Position numbers and translations under genes: made by a program
Assembly (NCBI GenBank): GCA_937925755.1
Contig: CALAMX010000077.1
Location: 1 to 9,703, forward strand
Source: an uncultured Burkholderiales bacterium
GTDB taxonomy: Bacteria > Pseudomonadota > Gammaproteobacteria > Burkholderiales > Thiobacillaceae
DNA length: 9,703 nucleotides
Reading direction: 5' to 3'
Notes under the pieces: model-generated
The model's database searches: none
Seen by the model: the letters and a program-made list of their open reading frames with translations, nothing else
What the model was told of the DNA's origin: nothing
Shown: one piece after another, positions 1 to 6,609 of the stretch
Numbering within the stretch: the stretch's first letter is position 1
Layout: every line of letters starts with the position of its first letter

Positions 1-883
1 TGCCGAGCAGCATCAGCACGAGGGGGAGCAATAGGCCGATCCACAGTTCGACGTGGAACAACGGTGTGGACACCAAGTGATGCCAGACCTGCATCCCCTC
101 CGCATTGCTGTAGAGGCCGATGAGGGCACGCGCCGAGACGAACATCAGATGCACGAAGATGGCCAGCGCGAACACATTGGGCATCAAGCCGTTGAGGAGG
201 CTCTTCAGCGGAGCAGGCATGTCGTCCTGCGAAAAGCCGTGTGCCAAATAGGTGAAGAAGATGGCGAAGGCCAGCCCACCCAACAGAGACTCGAAGATGA
301 ATGCGACCGGCACGTCACCGCTGGACCAGAATGGGCGCATGGTCATCGAGCCATAGACCACGCCGGCTACACCGGTCACACCCAGCGCTGCGAGTAGCAG
401 CAAGGTGGCCGGGACACGCGCGCCGCCGCTCCAACCATCGGCCCGGTTGAGGCGGGTGAAGACCAGCAGCAGGAGCACGATGTAGGCGATGACGAACAAC
501 ACCTTCCACCAGAGCGGCGAGCTGACCGCGAAGCTGGTCGGGATCGCCCAGATCGCGCGCAGCGGATGCCCGAGCTCTAGCGCCAACACCGCTACCCCAC
601 CGATGAGGCCAGCCAAAGCCAGCCACAGGCAGCGCCGCACCAAGGGCTGACAGTGCGTGCCGCCGAAGATCAGCGCCAAAGTCGCCACCATGGCCAGCCC
701 GGTGGAGGTGAGCAGGAAGTAGTCGTAGACCACGATGGGGAGGGTCCAATGCAGGCCCAGGTTGCTGCCGTTGAAGGCGGCGTGTCCCTGGGTGAACAGG
801 TTGAACAATGCATAGGCGCCAGTGACCACCAGCCCTACGAGGGCGATCGTGAGAATTGGGGTGAATCTGACATTCTGGGTCAT
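1..883 (-). CDS. arxC: NrfD/PsrC-family membrane subunit (ArxC-like), 3' end cut by window edge
   Basis: This is the quinone-interacting membrane anchor of the molybdoenzyme complex. The frame starts at ATG 881-883 and stays open for 294 codons to the left edge, so the C-terminus is missing. About eight hydrophobic transmembrane stretches are visible, beginning at residue 10 (LTIALVGLVV). After the third helix comes ELGHPLRAIWAIP followed by SSPLWW, the loop typical of NrfD/PsrC proteins. There are no obvious heme ligands, which fits a heme-free quinone-binding subunit. A good ribosome site (AGGAGA) lies 7 nt before the ATG, and the start is 12 nt after the ArxB stop. Inferred role: passing electrons from the ArxB clusters to the membrane quinone pool. 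Family assignment is firm; the arx symbol rests on context. Confidence 0.85.
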   Translation of the reverse strand, partial: MTQNVRFTPILTIALVGLVVTGAYALFNLFTQGHAAFNGSNLGLHWTLPIVVYDYFLLTSTGLAMVATLALIFGGTHCQPLVRRCLWLALAGLIGGVAVLALELGHPLRAIWAIPTSFAVSSPLWWKVLFVIAYIVLLLLVFTRLNRADGWSGGARVPATLLLLAALGVTGVAGVVYGSMTMRPFWSSGDVPVAFIFESLLGGLAFAIFFTYLAHGFSQDDMPAPLKSLLNGLMPNVFALAIFVHLMFVSARALIGLYSNAEGMQVWHHLVSTPLFHVELWIGLLLPLVLMLLG

Positions 884-895
884 GATGCTCTCCTA

Positions 896-1654
896 TCAGC
901 CTTCGTCCTTCATGCTGCGCAGGCCTGGTATGGCGCTGGCAGCGCCGCCCGAGAGGTAGTACACCTGCGGCTTGTTGCCGGTTTCGTCTTTGAGTCGCGT
1001 GCCGCGCTTGTCGGCGATCAGCTTGTTGACGTAACTGGCCGGGTTGTCCAGGTCGCCGAAGAAACGGGCCTTGGGTGGGCATACCCGCACGCAGCCGGGC
1101 ACGTATTCCTTCAGTTCCGGGATGTCCTCGTCCAGGTCCGCCACCCCCTTGGGCGCTTTGGACACCTTGTGGTAGCAGAAGGTGCACTTCGACACCACGC
1201 CGTGCGGCTGGATGCCGATGCCACGGGAGGGGTCGTCCTGCGGCCCCTTGTAAGGCGGATTCCACTGCCGTCCTTCATCGCTGGGGAAGACCGTGCGGAT
1301 GTCCGGTTGAATGGGCGCCCGCTCGTCGGTGTAGAAACGCACGCCGTACGGACAGGCGACCTGGCAGTACTTGCAGCCGATGCATTTGTTCCAGTCGATC
1401 AGCACGAAGCCACCGTCCGGGTCCTTGTAAGTGGCCTTGGTCGGGCATACCGACACACAGGAGGGGTTCTCGCAGTGGAAGCAGGGCCGCGGGAACCACT
1501 TCATGCTGACGTTGGGAAATTTGCCTTCCACGTAGTAAAGGACGTCTTGCCAGTTTTCGCCAGGCAGGCGGTTGTTCTCCATGGCGCAGGCCGTGGTGCA
1601 GGCCTGGCAGCCGGTGCATTTGTCGAGGTCAATGACCATGCCCCATTTCGCCAT
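896..1654 (-). CDS. arxB: Four-cluster ferredoxin subunit of the molybdoenzyme (ArxB-like)
   Basis: This 252-residue electron-transfer subunit belongs to the DmsB/PsrB/ArrB type. Sixteen cysteines fall in four sets: C13/16/19/23 (CTGCQACTTAC), C58/61/66/70 (CFHCENPSCVSVCP), C91/94/97/101 (CIGCKYCQVACP) and C157/160 with C188/192. That is the standard arrangement for four iron-sulfur clusters, normally 4Fe-4S. It has no signal peptide, so it probably leaves the cytoplasm bound to the Tat-exported catalytic subunit, as known for this family. A strong ribosome site (GGAAGGAGA) precedes ATG 1652-1654. The gene begins 18 nt after the catalytic subunit and ends 12 nt before the membrane subunit. 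Family is certain; the name arxB (B1 in some clusters) comes from neighbours. Confidence 0.9.
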   Translation of the reverse strand: MAKWGMVIDLDKCTGCQACTTACAMENNRLPGENWQDVLYYVEGKFPNVSMKWFPRPCFHCENPSCVSVCPTKATYKDPDGGFVLIDWNKCIGCKYCQVACPYGVRFYTDERAPIQPDIRTVFPSDEGRQWNPPYKGPQDDPSRGIGIQPHGVVSKCTFCYHKVSKAPKGVADLDEDIPELKEYVPGCVRVCPPKARFFGDLDNPASYVNKLIADKRGTRLKDETGNKPQVYYLSGGAASAIPGLRSMKDEG

Positions 1655-1672
1655 TGTCTTGTCTCCTTCCAG

Positions 1673-4159
1673 TTAGGCCCGCTCGATGCTGACCTTGGTT
1701 GTGTAGTAGTTGCACTGACCGGTGATGCGGTCGGACTGGTTCACCGTGACCTCGCCGCAGTGACCGGGCAGGCGCCCCTTGGCCCAGCGCCCGTGTGCCC
1801 AGTGGCCGTGCTCCATGGGGAACACCAGGGTGTCTGGACGCACGCCTTCGTAGTACTTGCAATAACCTTCGATCGTGCCGACTTCGGACTTGATGCGCAC
1901 GCGGTCGCCGTCGCGAATGCCACGGGCACGTGCAGTGGCCGGGTTGATCTCGATGTAGACGGTGTCGCGCCCACCCAAGGCAGGTTGCAGGTTGGCGATG
2001 GCTATGGGGATGTTGGCGCCGCGACCTTCGGCGTGCAAGGCCACCTTTGGCGTGACCATGTAAAGGTCGCCGCCACCGGGGTGCTTGGGCTCTTCCCAGT
2101 GTGGGAACATGAGTTTGCTCCGGTCGCGGCCGGTCTTCTCGGCGATCCAATCGGCTTTGGCCTCCAGCCAGGAGGAGCGGAACTCAAACTTTCCGGATTC
2201 GGTTTTCAGAAGTTTCTCTTTTACCTCTGACTCTGACATCTTCCGGTTGTAGTCTTGGCCGTCCCACTCGTAGAACTCGCCATCGATCTGACGCCAGAGG
2301 TAAGGCTTCTTGTACCAGACCCCCTTCTCCTTCCAGCTCTCGAAGCTGTTGACGCCGTTATCGCCCGGGTTTTTTTCAAAGCCTTTGGCAAGGTGGCGAA
2401 GGACATTCTCGGTGTTGTCCAACGCCTTGTAATACTCGCCCATCGGGCCCTTGATGCGCTTGCCGATTTCAATGAGCACATCGCCAAAGTACTTGGTGTC
2501 GTACAGCGGTTTGATCGCCGGCACGCGCAACTGCGTCATCGGCCAGCCCTGGAAAGGGTAGGTCGGCGCGTCCTGCAGGCGCTCGAGATAGGTATGATCG
2601 GGCAGGATGAGGTCTGCCATCATCGCCGTCTCACTCGGGAAGGGCGAGGTATCGATGACGAAGAGCTCCTTGAGCGCCTCTTCCCAAACCTGGCCATTCG
2701 GTGCCGTCCACACCGGGTTGGTCTGGTAGAACATGATGGTGTCGAGCTTGTAGGGCTTGCCCTTGAGCGAGTTGGGCCCGACCTCTTGCAGCATGTTGCG
2801 CGCCAGGAGATAGCCGTCCTCGTGGCCTTTCATGTCGATGCGCGGCTGTTTCTTCCAGTCGCCGTCTTTGGCCCAGTCGTCCAAGTAATCTTCGTAATTG
2901 GCCGGCAACGGCCCGTAGCTCGGGCCCATCTGATTCATCAGCCCGCCCTTGGCGTACATTGAGCCCACTAGGGCATTGAGGCTGTGCACCGCCATACCGT
3001 TCAAGATGCCGTTGGAGTGGGCGTGCACGCCACGCTCGAAGAGGGCGATGGCCGGGCGGGTCGTGCCAAACTCGTGTGCGGTGGCGATGATGTCGCGCTC
3101 GTAGATGGTGGTCACCCCCTCCGCCCACTTCGGTGTACGGTCTTTCAGCTCGACATTCCACCAATCCACCAGCCCCTTGACCCATTTCTCCTGGAAAGTG
3201 GCCGGATCGACCGTTTCGCCGGGTTTGAAGCGGTTGACACCATCCTTGAAGTCCCCTACGAAAGAGCGCTCCCACAGTCCGTTCACTAGGATATAGTGCG
3301 CTATGGCGAGCGCTAGGGCGCCATCGGTGCCAGGCTTGATCAGCAGCGCCCGGTCGGCGGCGGCGAGGGTGGGGTTGATGTGCACGTCCACCGCCGTGAC
3401 CCGTGTCTTCGGCACCTTGACGCCACGGATATACCCCCAGACCTGCATGTTGTTGTTGTAGGGGCGGAAGGCATCGAGGAAGCCGACGCCGAACATCAAC
3501 AGCATATTGGCGTTTATGTAGTCGTAGGCGTTGTAGCCTTCGTTGCCGTCGAGGGCCTTCTTGGCCACGATGCTGCCGTCCGAGCACATGGAGGAATGGC
3601 CGATGGGTACGTTGGGCGAGCCATAGAGCTTGCCGAAGGTTCCCTGCAGACCGGCGCAGGAGGCACCCCAGCCGCGGCCATAGCAAAGCGCGAAACGGTG
3701 CGACTCACCCTTGTCGCGCAGGGCGTTCAAGCGCGCCGCCACGGTGTCCAGGGCCTCGTCCCAGGAGATCGGCACGAACTTGGGATCCTCATTGCGCCCC
3801 TTCTTCGGGTTGGTGCGTTTCATCGGCCCCTTCCAGCGGTCCGGGTCATAGAGGATGTAGGTGCCAAGCGGCCCTTTGGGGCAGAGTTTGCCATTGGAGA
3901 TGGGGTGGTCGGAGGTGCCCCAGATGGCGTGCACGCGGCCGTCGGTGGTATAGACGTCGATGCCGCAGCGTGCTGGGCATTGATGGCAGATGTTCTTGGT
4001 GATGGTGGTCTGGCCGGAGGACGGTGCAGCGGTGGCACGTGCCTCGGTCAGGGTGGTCAGGCCAGGGACAACCGCCCCGCCTACACCCACCGCCGCGGCG
4101 GTGGCGCCGCTGGCCTGCAGGAAGCGGCGGCGGCTGATCAGGGTCTCCAATAGATTCAT
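1673..4159 (-). CDS. arxA: Periplasmic molybdopterin oxidoreductase, probable anaerobic arsenite oxidase (ArxA)
   Basis: An 828-residue catalytic subunit of the DMSO-reductase family. A Tat signal is visible at residues 9-14 (SRRRFL) followed by a hydrophobic stretch and a likely cut near 42-45. The 4Fe-4S motif is C58/C61/C65 with C93. The predicted molybdenum ligand is C192 in GHSSMCSDGS, followed by GNEGYNAYDY at 203-212. The HSSxC motif and the 17-residue spacing from this Cys to the Tyr of GYN match what I recall of arsenate reductase ArrA, placing it in the ArrA/ArxA clade rather than polysulfide or tetrathionate reductases. The upstream GRGWG (161-165) fits ArxA. The C-terminal cofactor-binding domain is complete. 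A strong ribosome site (GAGGAG, 4166-4171) precedes ATG 4157-4159. The flanking B2, B, C genes and the divergent X-S-R genes reproduce the arx layout. Substrate is inferred; arsenate reduction cannot be excluded from sequence alone. Confidence 0.82.
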   Translation of the reverse strand: MNLLETLISRRRFLQASGATAAAVGVGGAVVPGLTTLTEARATAAPSSGQTTITKNICHQCPARCGIDVYTTDGRVHAIWGTSDHPISNGKLCPKGPLGTYILYDPDRWKGPMKRTNPKKGRNEDPKFVPISWDEALDTVAARLNALRDKGESHRFALCYGRGWGASCAGLQGTFGKLYGSPNVPIGHSSMCSDGSIVAKKALDGNEGYNAYDYINANMLLMFGVGFLDAFRPYNNNMQVWGYIRGVKVPKTRVTAVDVHINPTLAAADRALLIKPGTDGALALAIAHYILVNGLWERSFVGDFKDGVNRFKPGETVDPATFQEKWVKGLVDWWNVELKDRTPKWAEGVTTIYERDIIATAHEFGTTRPAIALFERGVHAHSNGILNGMAVHSLNALVGSMYAKGGLMNQMGPSYGPLPANYEDYLDDWAKDGDWKKQPRIDMKGHEDGYLLARNMLQEVGPNSLKGKPYKLDTIMFYQTNPVWTAPNGQVWEEALKELFVIDTSPFPSETAMMADLILPDHTYLERLQDAPTYPFQGWPMTQLRVPAIKPLYDTKYFGDVLIEIGKRIKGPMGEYYKALDNTENVLRHLAKGFEKNPGDNGVNSFESWKEKGVWYKKPYLWRQIDGEFYEWDGQDYNRKMSESEVKEKLLKTESGKFEFRSSWLEAKADWIAEKTGRDRSKLMFPHWEEPKHPGGGDLYMVTPKVALHAEGRGANIPIAIANLQPALGGRDTVYIEINPATARARGIRDGDRVRIKSEVGTIEGYCKYYEGVRPDTLVFPMEHGHWAHGRWAKGRLPGHCGEVTVNQSDRITGQCNYYTTKVSIERA

Positions 4160-4172
4160 CCTTGTCTCCTCT

Positions 4173-4244
4173 TCAAGCTAAGCGCCCAAAGGCGCAGGGA
4201 TCGCCACCAAGGGCGGCGAAATCTCGGGCACAGCCGATGTTCAT
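4173..4244 (-). CDS. Possible 23-codon leader ORF between arxB2 and arxA
   Basis: An ATG (4242-4244) overlaps the stop of the upstream iron-sulfur gene in an ATGA arrangement and opens a 23-codon frame. It ends with TGA at 4173-4175, just before the GAGGAG ribosome site of arxA. Such placement could carry ribosomes from one gene to the next. There is no recognisable domain, and the frame may be chance. The encoded peptide has two cysteines (residues 5 and 17). Confidence 0.2.
   Translation of the reverse strand: MNIGCARDFAALGGDPCAFGRLA
4182..4195 (-). other. Small hairpin in the arxB2-arxA spacer
   Basis: An inverted repeat GCGCC / GGCGC with a four-base loop lies about 10 bases upstream of the arxA ribosome site. 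With the next hairpin it fills the 81-nt spacer. It may affect transcript stability or translation of arxA. No T-run follows, so it is not a convincing terminator. Confidence 0.35.
4201..4219 (-). other. 8-bp hairpin in the arxB2-arxA spacer
   Basis: The stem TCGCCACC / GGCGGCGA, counting one G-U pair in the leftward transcript, closes over a three-base loop. It lies just after the arxB2 stop codon. A stable stem here could protect the upstream or downstream message and set different levels of B2 and A. There is no T-run, so it is unlikely to be a full terminator. Confidence 0.4.
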
Positions 4245-5506
4245 GACTGCGCCGCGAAAAACTGGTGGAACATCTCACGTGCCAGACGACGCGATTTTTC
4301 ACAAGGGTCACAGCGGCCGCTGTCGACCTGACCAGCAGCGACGCTGTAGGAACCGCCGCAATCAACGCAGCGACGGTTGACATGCCGGGTGAGCACTACC
4401 CACCCTTCGGAAGTCTTTGCGTCAGATGTATTTCTGACCAAGGACTGCTCTGGGCAGTGTCGAAGACAAAGCCCACAGTCGAGGCACAGGCGCATGTTGA
4501 AACGCACGCCTCCGACCTCGAATCCATCGACGTGATCCTGATAGGGCTGCAGAGCGCCGGTTGGGCAGACCTTGGTGCAGCCCTGATGATTGCGACATTC
4601 GGGCCCGATCTGCAATTCGACGGTCAACGCCGAAGGCACAGAAGGTGATGTAACGGTTTTGTCGTCGCCTAGACCCTTCATCGGCAATGCATCCAGGGCG
4701 GCCAGCAGCCTGGCCCTTGCCAACGAGGCATGGGGCGGAGCCGCCACCGGCGGCCTGGGGGGAGGCGCAGTCTCTTCATGCTGGGTGGCCACCTCTCGGA
4801 TGGGCTTCGCTAGACGGCCAAAAAAGCCGCGCCTTGTCATGCAGGGGCTAGCCTCTCGCGCAGAGGGCATGGGTAGCGCAACCTCAAGGGGCAAGGGCAG
4901 AGAGACACGCCGGGGGTGAGACGCTGCCGGCCAGCCGCGCTGCGACAAAAGATCTGAAGCCTGCTGTAACGCAGCTTGGGCCGGAAAAGCCTGAGATCGC
5001 TCACCACCGTTCGCCGGGCACTCGGCGCACCAGCCCCGATCCAAGAGTTCTATGGGTTGTCCGCTGGCAGCCAACTCTAGTAGCGCCGCCGCATCCAACG
5101 CCCCAAGACAGGGCACACTAACCCCAGCCCGCAAAGCCAGAGGCACGCGCCGGCAGTCCACCCGCAAGACATCCTCCTGTGCACCAAGCCTCTGGACCAG
5201 CCCCGGCAATTCAAGGGCGCCCATCGGGCAGACCGGTATACACCGCCCACAGCTCAGGCAATCGGGCAGCAAGGCCAGACGCTCATCTACCCACAGTAGG
5301 GCATCGACCGGACAAGCGCGGCGGCAAGACTCACACAGCCCCACACGCTGCACCCAGGCCTGACACGCATCGCTCAAGTAATGCAGGTCGACGTCAGGTC
5401 GAAGGCGTTGACCGGAGGCTAACGATGGCATGGTCGCACTCAGTGATGCAGGTGAGGACACACTAAACAGCTGATAAGCAATATCTATGCCATTACATAA
5501 CATCAT
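4241..5506 (-). CDS. arxB2: Multi-cluster iron-sulfur protein, first gene of the oxidase operon (ArxB2-like)
   Basis: A 421-residue protein with two ferredoxin modules joined by a Pro/Ala-rich linker. The N-terminal module has C58/C61/C65 (CESCRRACP, with C48 a possible fourth ligand) and C83/86/89/93 (CLSCGRCIPVCP), then a CAEC pair further on. The C-terminal module has CRNHQGCTKVCP and CLDCGLCLRHCP. The tail carries CVDC and CDPC pairs that look like a zinc-ribbon or rubredoxin-type metal site. An internal twin-arginine-like motif, TRRGFFGR, starts after Met223, resembling the N-terminus of NapF/NapG-type proteins. There is no N-terminal signal, so a cytoplasmic or membrane-edge location is likely. 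Position at the head of the operon matches arxB2 of described clusters; its role there (electron transfer or enzyme maturation) is unsettled. Start is uncertain: tandem ATGs at 5501-5506 lack a clear ribosome site, and Met26 (ATG 5429-5431) is a good alternative just before the conserved part. Confidence 0.75.
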   Translation of the reverse strand: MMLCNGIDIAYQLFSVSSPASLSATMPSLASGQRLRPDVDLHYLSDACQAWVQRVGLCESCRRACPVDALLWVDERLALLPDCLSCGRCIPVCPMGALELPGLVQRLGAQEDVLRVDCRRVPLALRAGVSVPCLGALDAAALLELAASGQPIELLDRGWCAECPANGGERSQAFPAQAALQQASDLLSQRGWPAASHPRRVSLPLPLEVALPMPSAREASPCMTRRGFFGRLAKPIREVATQHEETAPPPRPPVAAPPHASLARARLLAALDALPMKGLGDDKTVTSPSVPSALTVELQIGPECRNHQGCTKVCPTGALQPYQDHVDGFEVGGVRFNMRLCLDCGLCLRHCPEQSLVRNTSDAKTSEGWVVLTRHVNRRCVDCGGSYSVAAGQVDSGRCDPCEKSRRLAREMFHQFFAAQS

Positions 5507-5536
5507 GATTAGAAAAGGATTCTTGGGGAATTGTTA

Positions 5537-5550
5537 TTACCGTCCGGTAA
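5537..5550. promoter_or_regulatory. Palindromic operator candidate, copy 1
   Basis: TTACCGTCCGGTAA is a near-perfect dyad (six pairs, only the central two bases unpaired). It lies about 30 bp upstream of the first possible arxB2 start. The wider 18-bp element ATTACCRTMCGGTAACAT (5536-5553) recurs at 5718-5735 in the same orientation. It is probably a site for a dimeric regulator, either ArxR or a separate repressor. It falls downstream of the predicted sigma-54 start site for arxB2. Confidence 0.6.
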
Positions 5551-5643
5551 CATACCTCCCTGGAAGATGTTTCCACTCAAACGTTTTGTAGCGCAAACGC
5601 CTCCACCGTCCGCGAACCCATACAGCGTCTTGAACCATTCCAA

Positions 5644-5659
5644 TGCAACGCTCCGGCCG
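5644..5659 (-). promoter_or_regulatory. Candidate sigma-54 (-24/-12) promoter of the arxB2-A-B-C operon
   Basis: On the minus strand the sequence reads CGGCCGGAGCGTTGCA. This has the invariant GG and GC ten bases apart and a full TTGCA at the -12 element, compared with the consensus TGGCAC-N5-TTGCW. Mismatches are the leading T and two bases in the -24 half. Predicted start of transcription is near 5633, giving a leader of about 127 nt. It fits the NtrC-type regulator with GAFTGA encoded next door, and the palindrome at 5719-5732 lies about 90 bp upstream, a normal activator distance. Confidence 0.5.
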
Positions 5660-5704
5660 AGGCTCGCAGTACCGCTAGCACGATCTGCCCTGTTCGATGG
5701 ACGC

Positions 5705-5734
5705 TTGACTCCATCCTATTACCATACGGTAACA
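5705..5734 (+). promoter_or_regulatory. Weak sigma-70-like promoter candidate for arxX
   Basis: TTGACT at 5705-5710 is a good -35 match. The region 17-18 bp downstream (around GTAACA, 5729-5734) is a poor -10 box and overlaps the second palindrome. No sigma-54 GG-N10-GC pattern was found on the plus strand between 5507 and 5760, so the sensor genes probably use a sigma-70-type promoter. Placement is tentative. Confidence 0.2.
5719..5732. promoter_or_regulatory. Palindromic operator candidate, copy 2
   Basis: TTACCATACGGTAA pairs at six of seven positions and sits inside the same 18-bp element as copy 1 (differences only in the middle). The two centres are 182 bp apart. This copy lies 28 bp before the arxX start, and about 90 bp upstream of the predicted sigma-54 start for the oxidase operon. 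It could serve as the activator site for that operon and at the same time control arxX-S-R. Confidence 0.6.
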
Positions 5735-5750
5735 TTGGGTCAACCTGCTT

Positions 5751-5754
5751 GGAG
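5751..5754 (+). promoter_or_regulatory. Ribosome binding site that decides the arxX start
   Basis: GGAG lies 6 nt before the TTG at 5761. The earlier in-frame TTG at 5749 overlaps this site and has no ribosome site of its own. This favours 5761 as the true start. Confidence 0.55.
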
Positions 5755-5760
5755 ATATCT

Positions 5761-6609
5761 TTGGACCACGCACGCCGTCGTCTGCTATCCCTGCTTGCCG
5801 GCTTCGCCTTGCCCACACGGCCAGCCACGGCGAGCGTGGATCAACCTCCCTTGCTGTTCGGCACGACTCCAGTCTTCTTGGACGAGCAAGCCGACTTTTT
5901 AGCGCGCTGGCGCGCCTATCTCGAAACCCTGTTGCGCCGGCCGGTGCGTTTCGTACAGCGCGCCAACTATCGCGAGATCCTAGACCTGCTGCTGGGGCAG
6001 AAACTGGATTGCGCATGGCTGTGCGGCTACCCCTACGTACGTATGAAGGCGCAATTGGAACTGTTGGCGGTACCGGTGTATGCGGGCCGGCCTTTGTATC
6101 GCGCCTATCTCATCGTCCCTGCCGATGACACCACCACCCGCTCCATCCTGGACCTGCGTGGCCGGGTGTTCGCCTACGCCGACCCCGATTCCAACTCCGG
6201 CTGGCTGGTGCCGCAGGTGGAGCTGAAACGGGCCGGCGAGGCGGCCACGCGCTTCTTCAAGAAGAGTTTCTTTACTTGGGGCCACCGCAGGGTCATTGAA
6301 GCCGTGGCGGTTGGCCTGGCGCATGGTGGGGCGGTGGATGGCTACATCTGGGACAGCCTGGCGCGGCTGCATCCGGAACTCACCAACGCCACGCGGGTGG
6401 CCTGGCATTCACCAGAGTATGGTTTTCCGCCCATCGTCATCCGCCGTGGGACCCCAGGGGTGGAGGCGCTGCGCCACACGCTCCTCGGCATGGCAAGAAC
6501 GCCGCTGGGCCAGGCCTTGTTGGCGCGACTGAACCTTGACGCCTTCACCATCGGTGACGAGGGTTTGTACAGCGGCATCGAGGCCAACTGGCGCTATCTG
6601 CAGGTCTGA
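5761..6609 (+). CDS. arxX: PhnD-family periplasmic binding protein, probable arsenite sensor (ArxX-like)
   Basis: A periplasmic solute-binding protein of the PhnD/phosphonate-binding type, about 282 residues from TTG 5761. The N-terminus has three arginines then LLSLLAGFALP and an Ala-x-Ala-like cut region, a short export signal (possibly Tat-type RRRLL). The mature part opens with LLFGTTPVFL and includes DCAWLCGYPYV, ADPDSNSGWLVP and GAVDGYIWDSL, a typical two-lobed binder. C84 and C88 form a CxxxC pair beside the expected ligand cleft. In AioX, the related sensor of the aerobic oxidase, a cysteine is needed to bind arsenite, so this pair is a likely As(III) site. The stop overlaps the kinase start (TGATG). 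Inferred role: binds arsenite and signals through the adjacent kinase. Family is firm, ligand inferred. Confidence 0.75.
   Translation: MDHARRRLLSLLAGFALPTRPATASVDQPPLLFGTTPVFLDEQADFLARWRAYLETLLRRPVRFVQRANYREILDLLLGQKLDCAWLCGYPYVRMKAQLELLAVPVYAGRPLYRAYLIVPADDTTTRSILDLRGRVFAYADPDSNSGWLVPQVELKRAGEAATRFFKKSFFTWGHRRVIEAVAVGLAHGGAVDGYIWDSLARLHPELTNATRVAWHSPEYGFPPIVIRRGTPGVEALRHTLLGMARTPLGQALLARLNLDAFTIGDEGLYSGIEANWRYLQV

Noticed and set aside
315..1265. Minus-strand open frame (316 codons) across the arxB-arxC junction
   Set aside because: It is out of frame with both real genes, and its Arg/His/Pro-rich product has no motif.
653..2230. Long open frame on the plus strand (525 codons) opposite arxA, arxB and arxC
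   Set aside because: It lies antisense to three genes with clear iron-sulfur and molybdoenzyme motifs. Its product has no domain; long antisense frames are common in GC-rich coding DNA.
3380..4153. Plus-strand open frame (257 codons) opposite the start of arxA
   Set aside because: Antisense to the Tat signal and cofactor-binding region of the molybdoenzyme; low-complexity Val/Ala/Gly product with no motif.
1673..4159. Polysulfide/thiosulfate, tetrathionate or sulfite (Soe) molybdoenzyme instead of ArxA
   Set aside because: The HSSxC plus GYNxYD active-site pattern fits the ArrA/ArxA clade. Soe enzymes lack a Tat signal, and Ttr loci use a different gene order and a LuxR-type regulator.
5587..5612. 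Second minus-strand GC-N10-CC pattern as a sigma-54 promoter
   Set aside because: It keeps the invariant pairs but lacks the TTG of the -12 element and matches the -24 half poorly; the site at 5644-5659 is clearly better.
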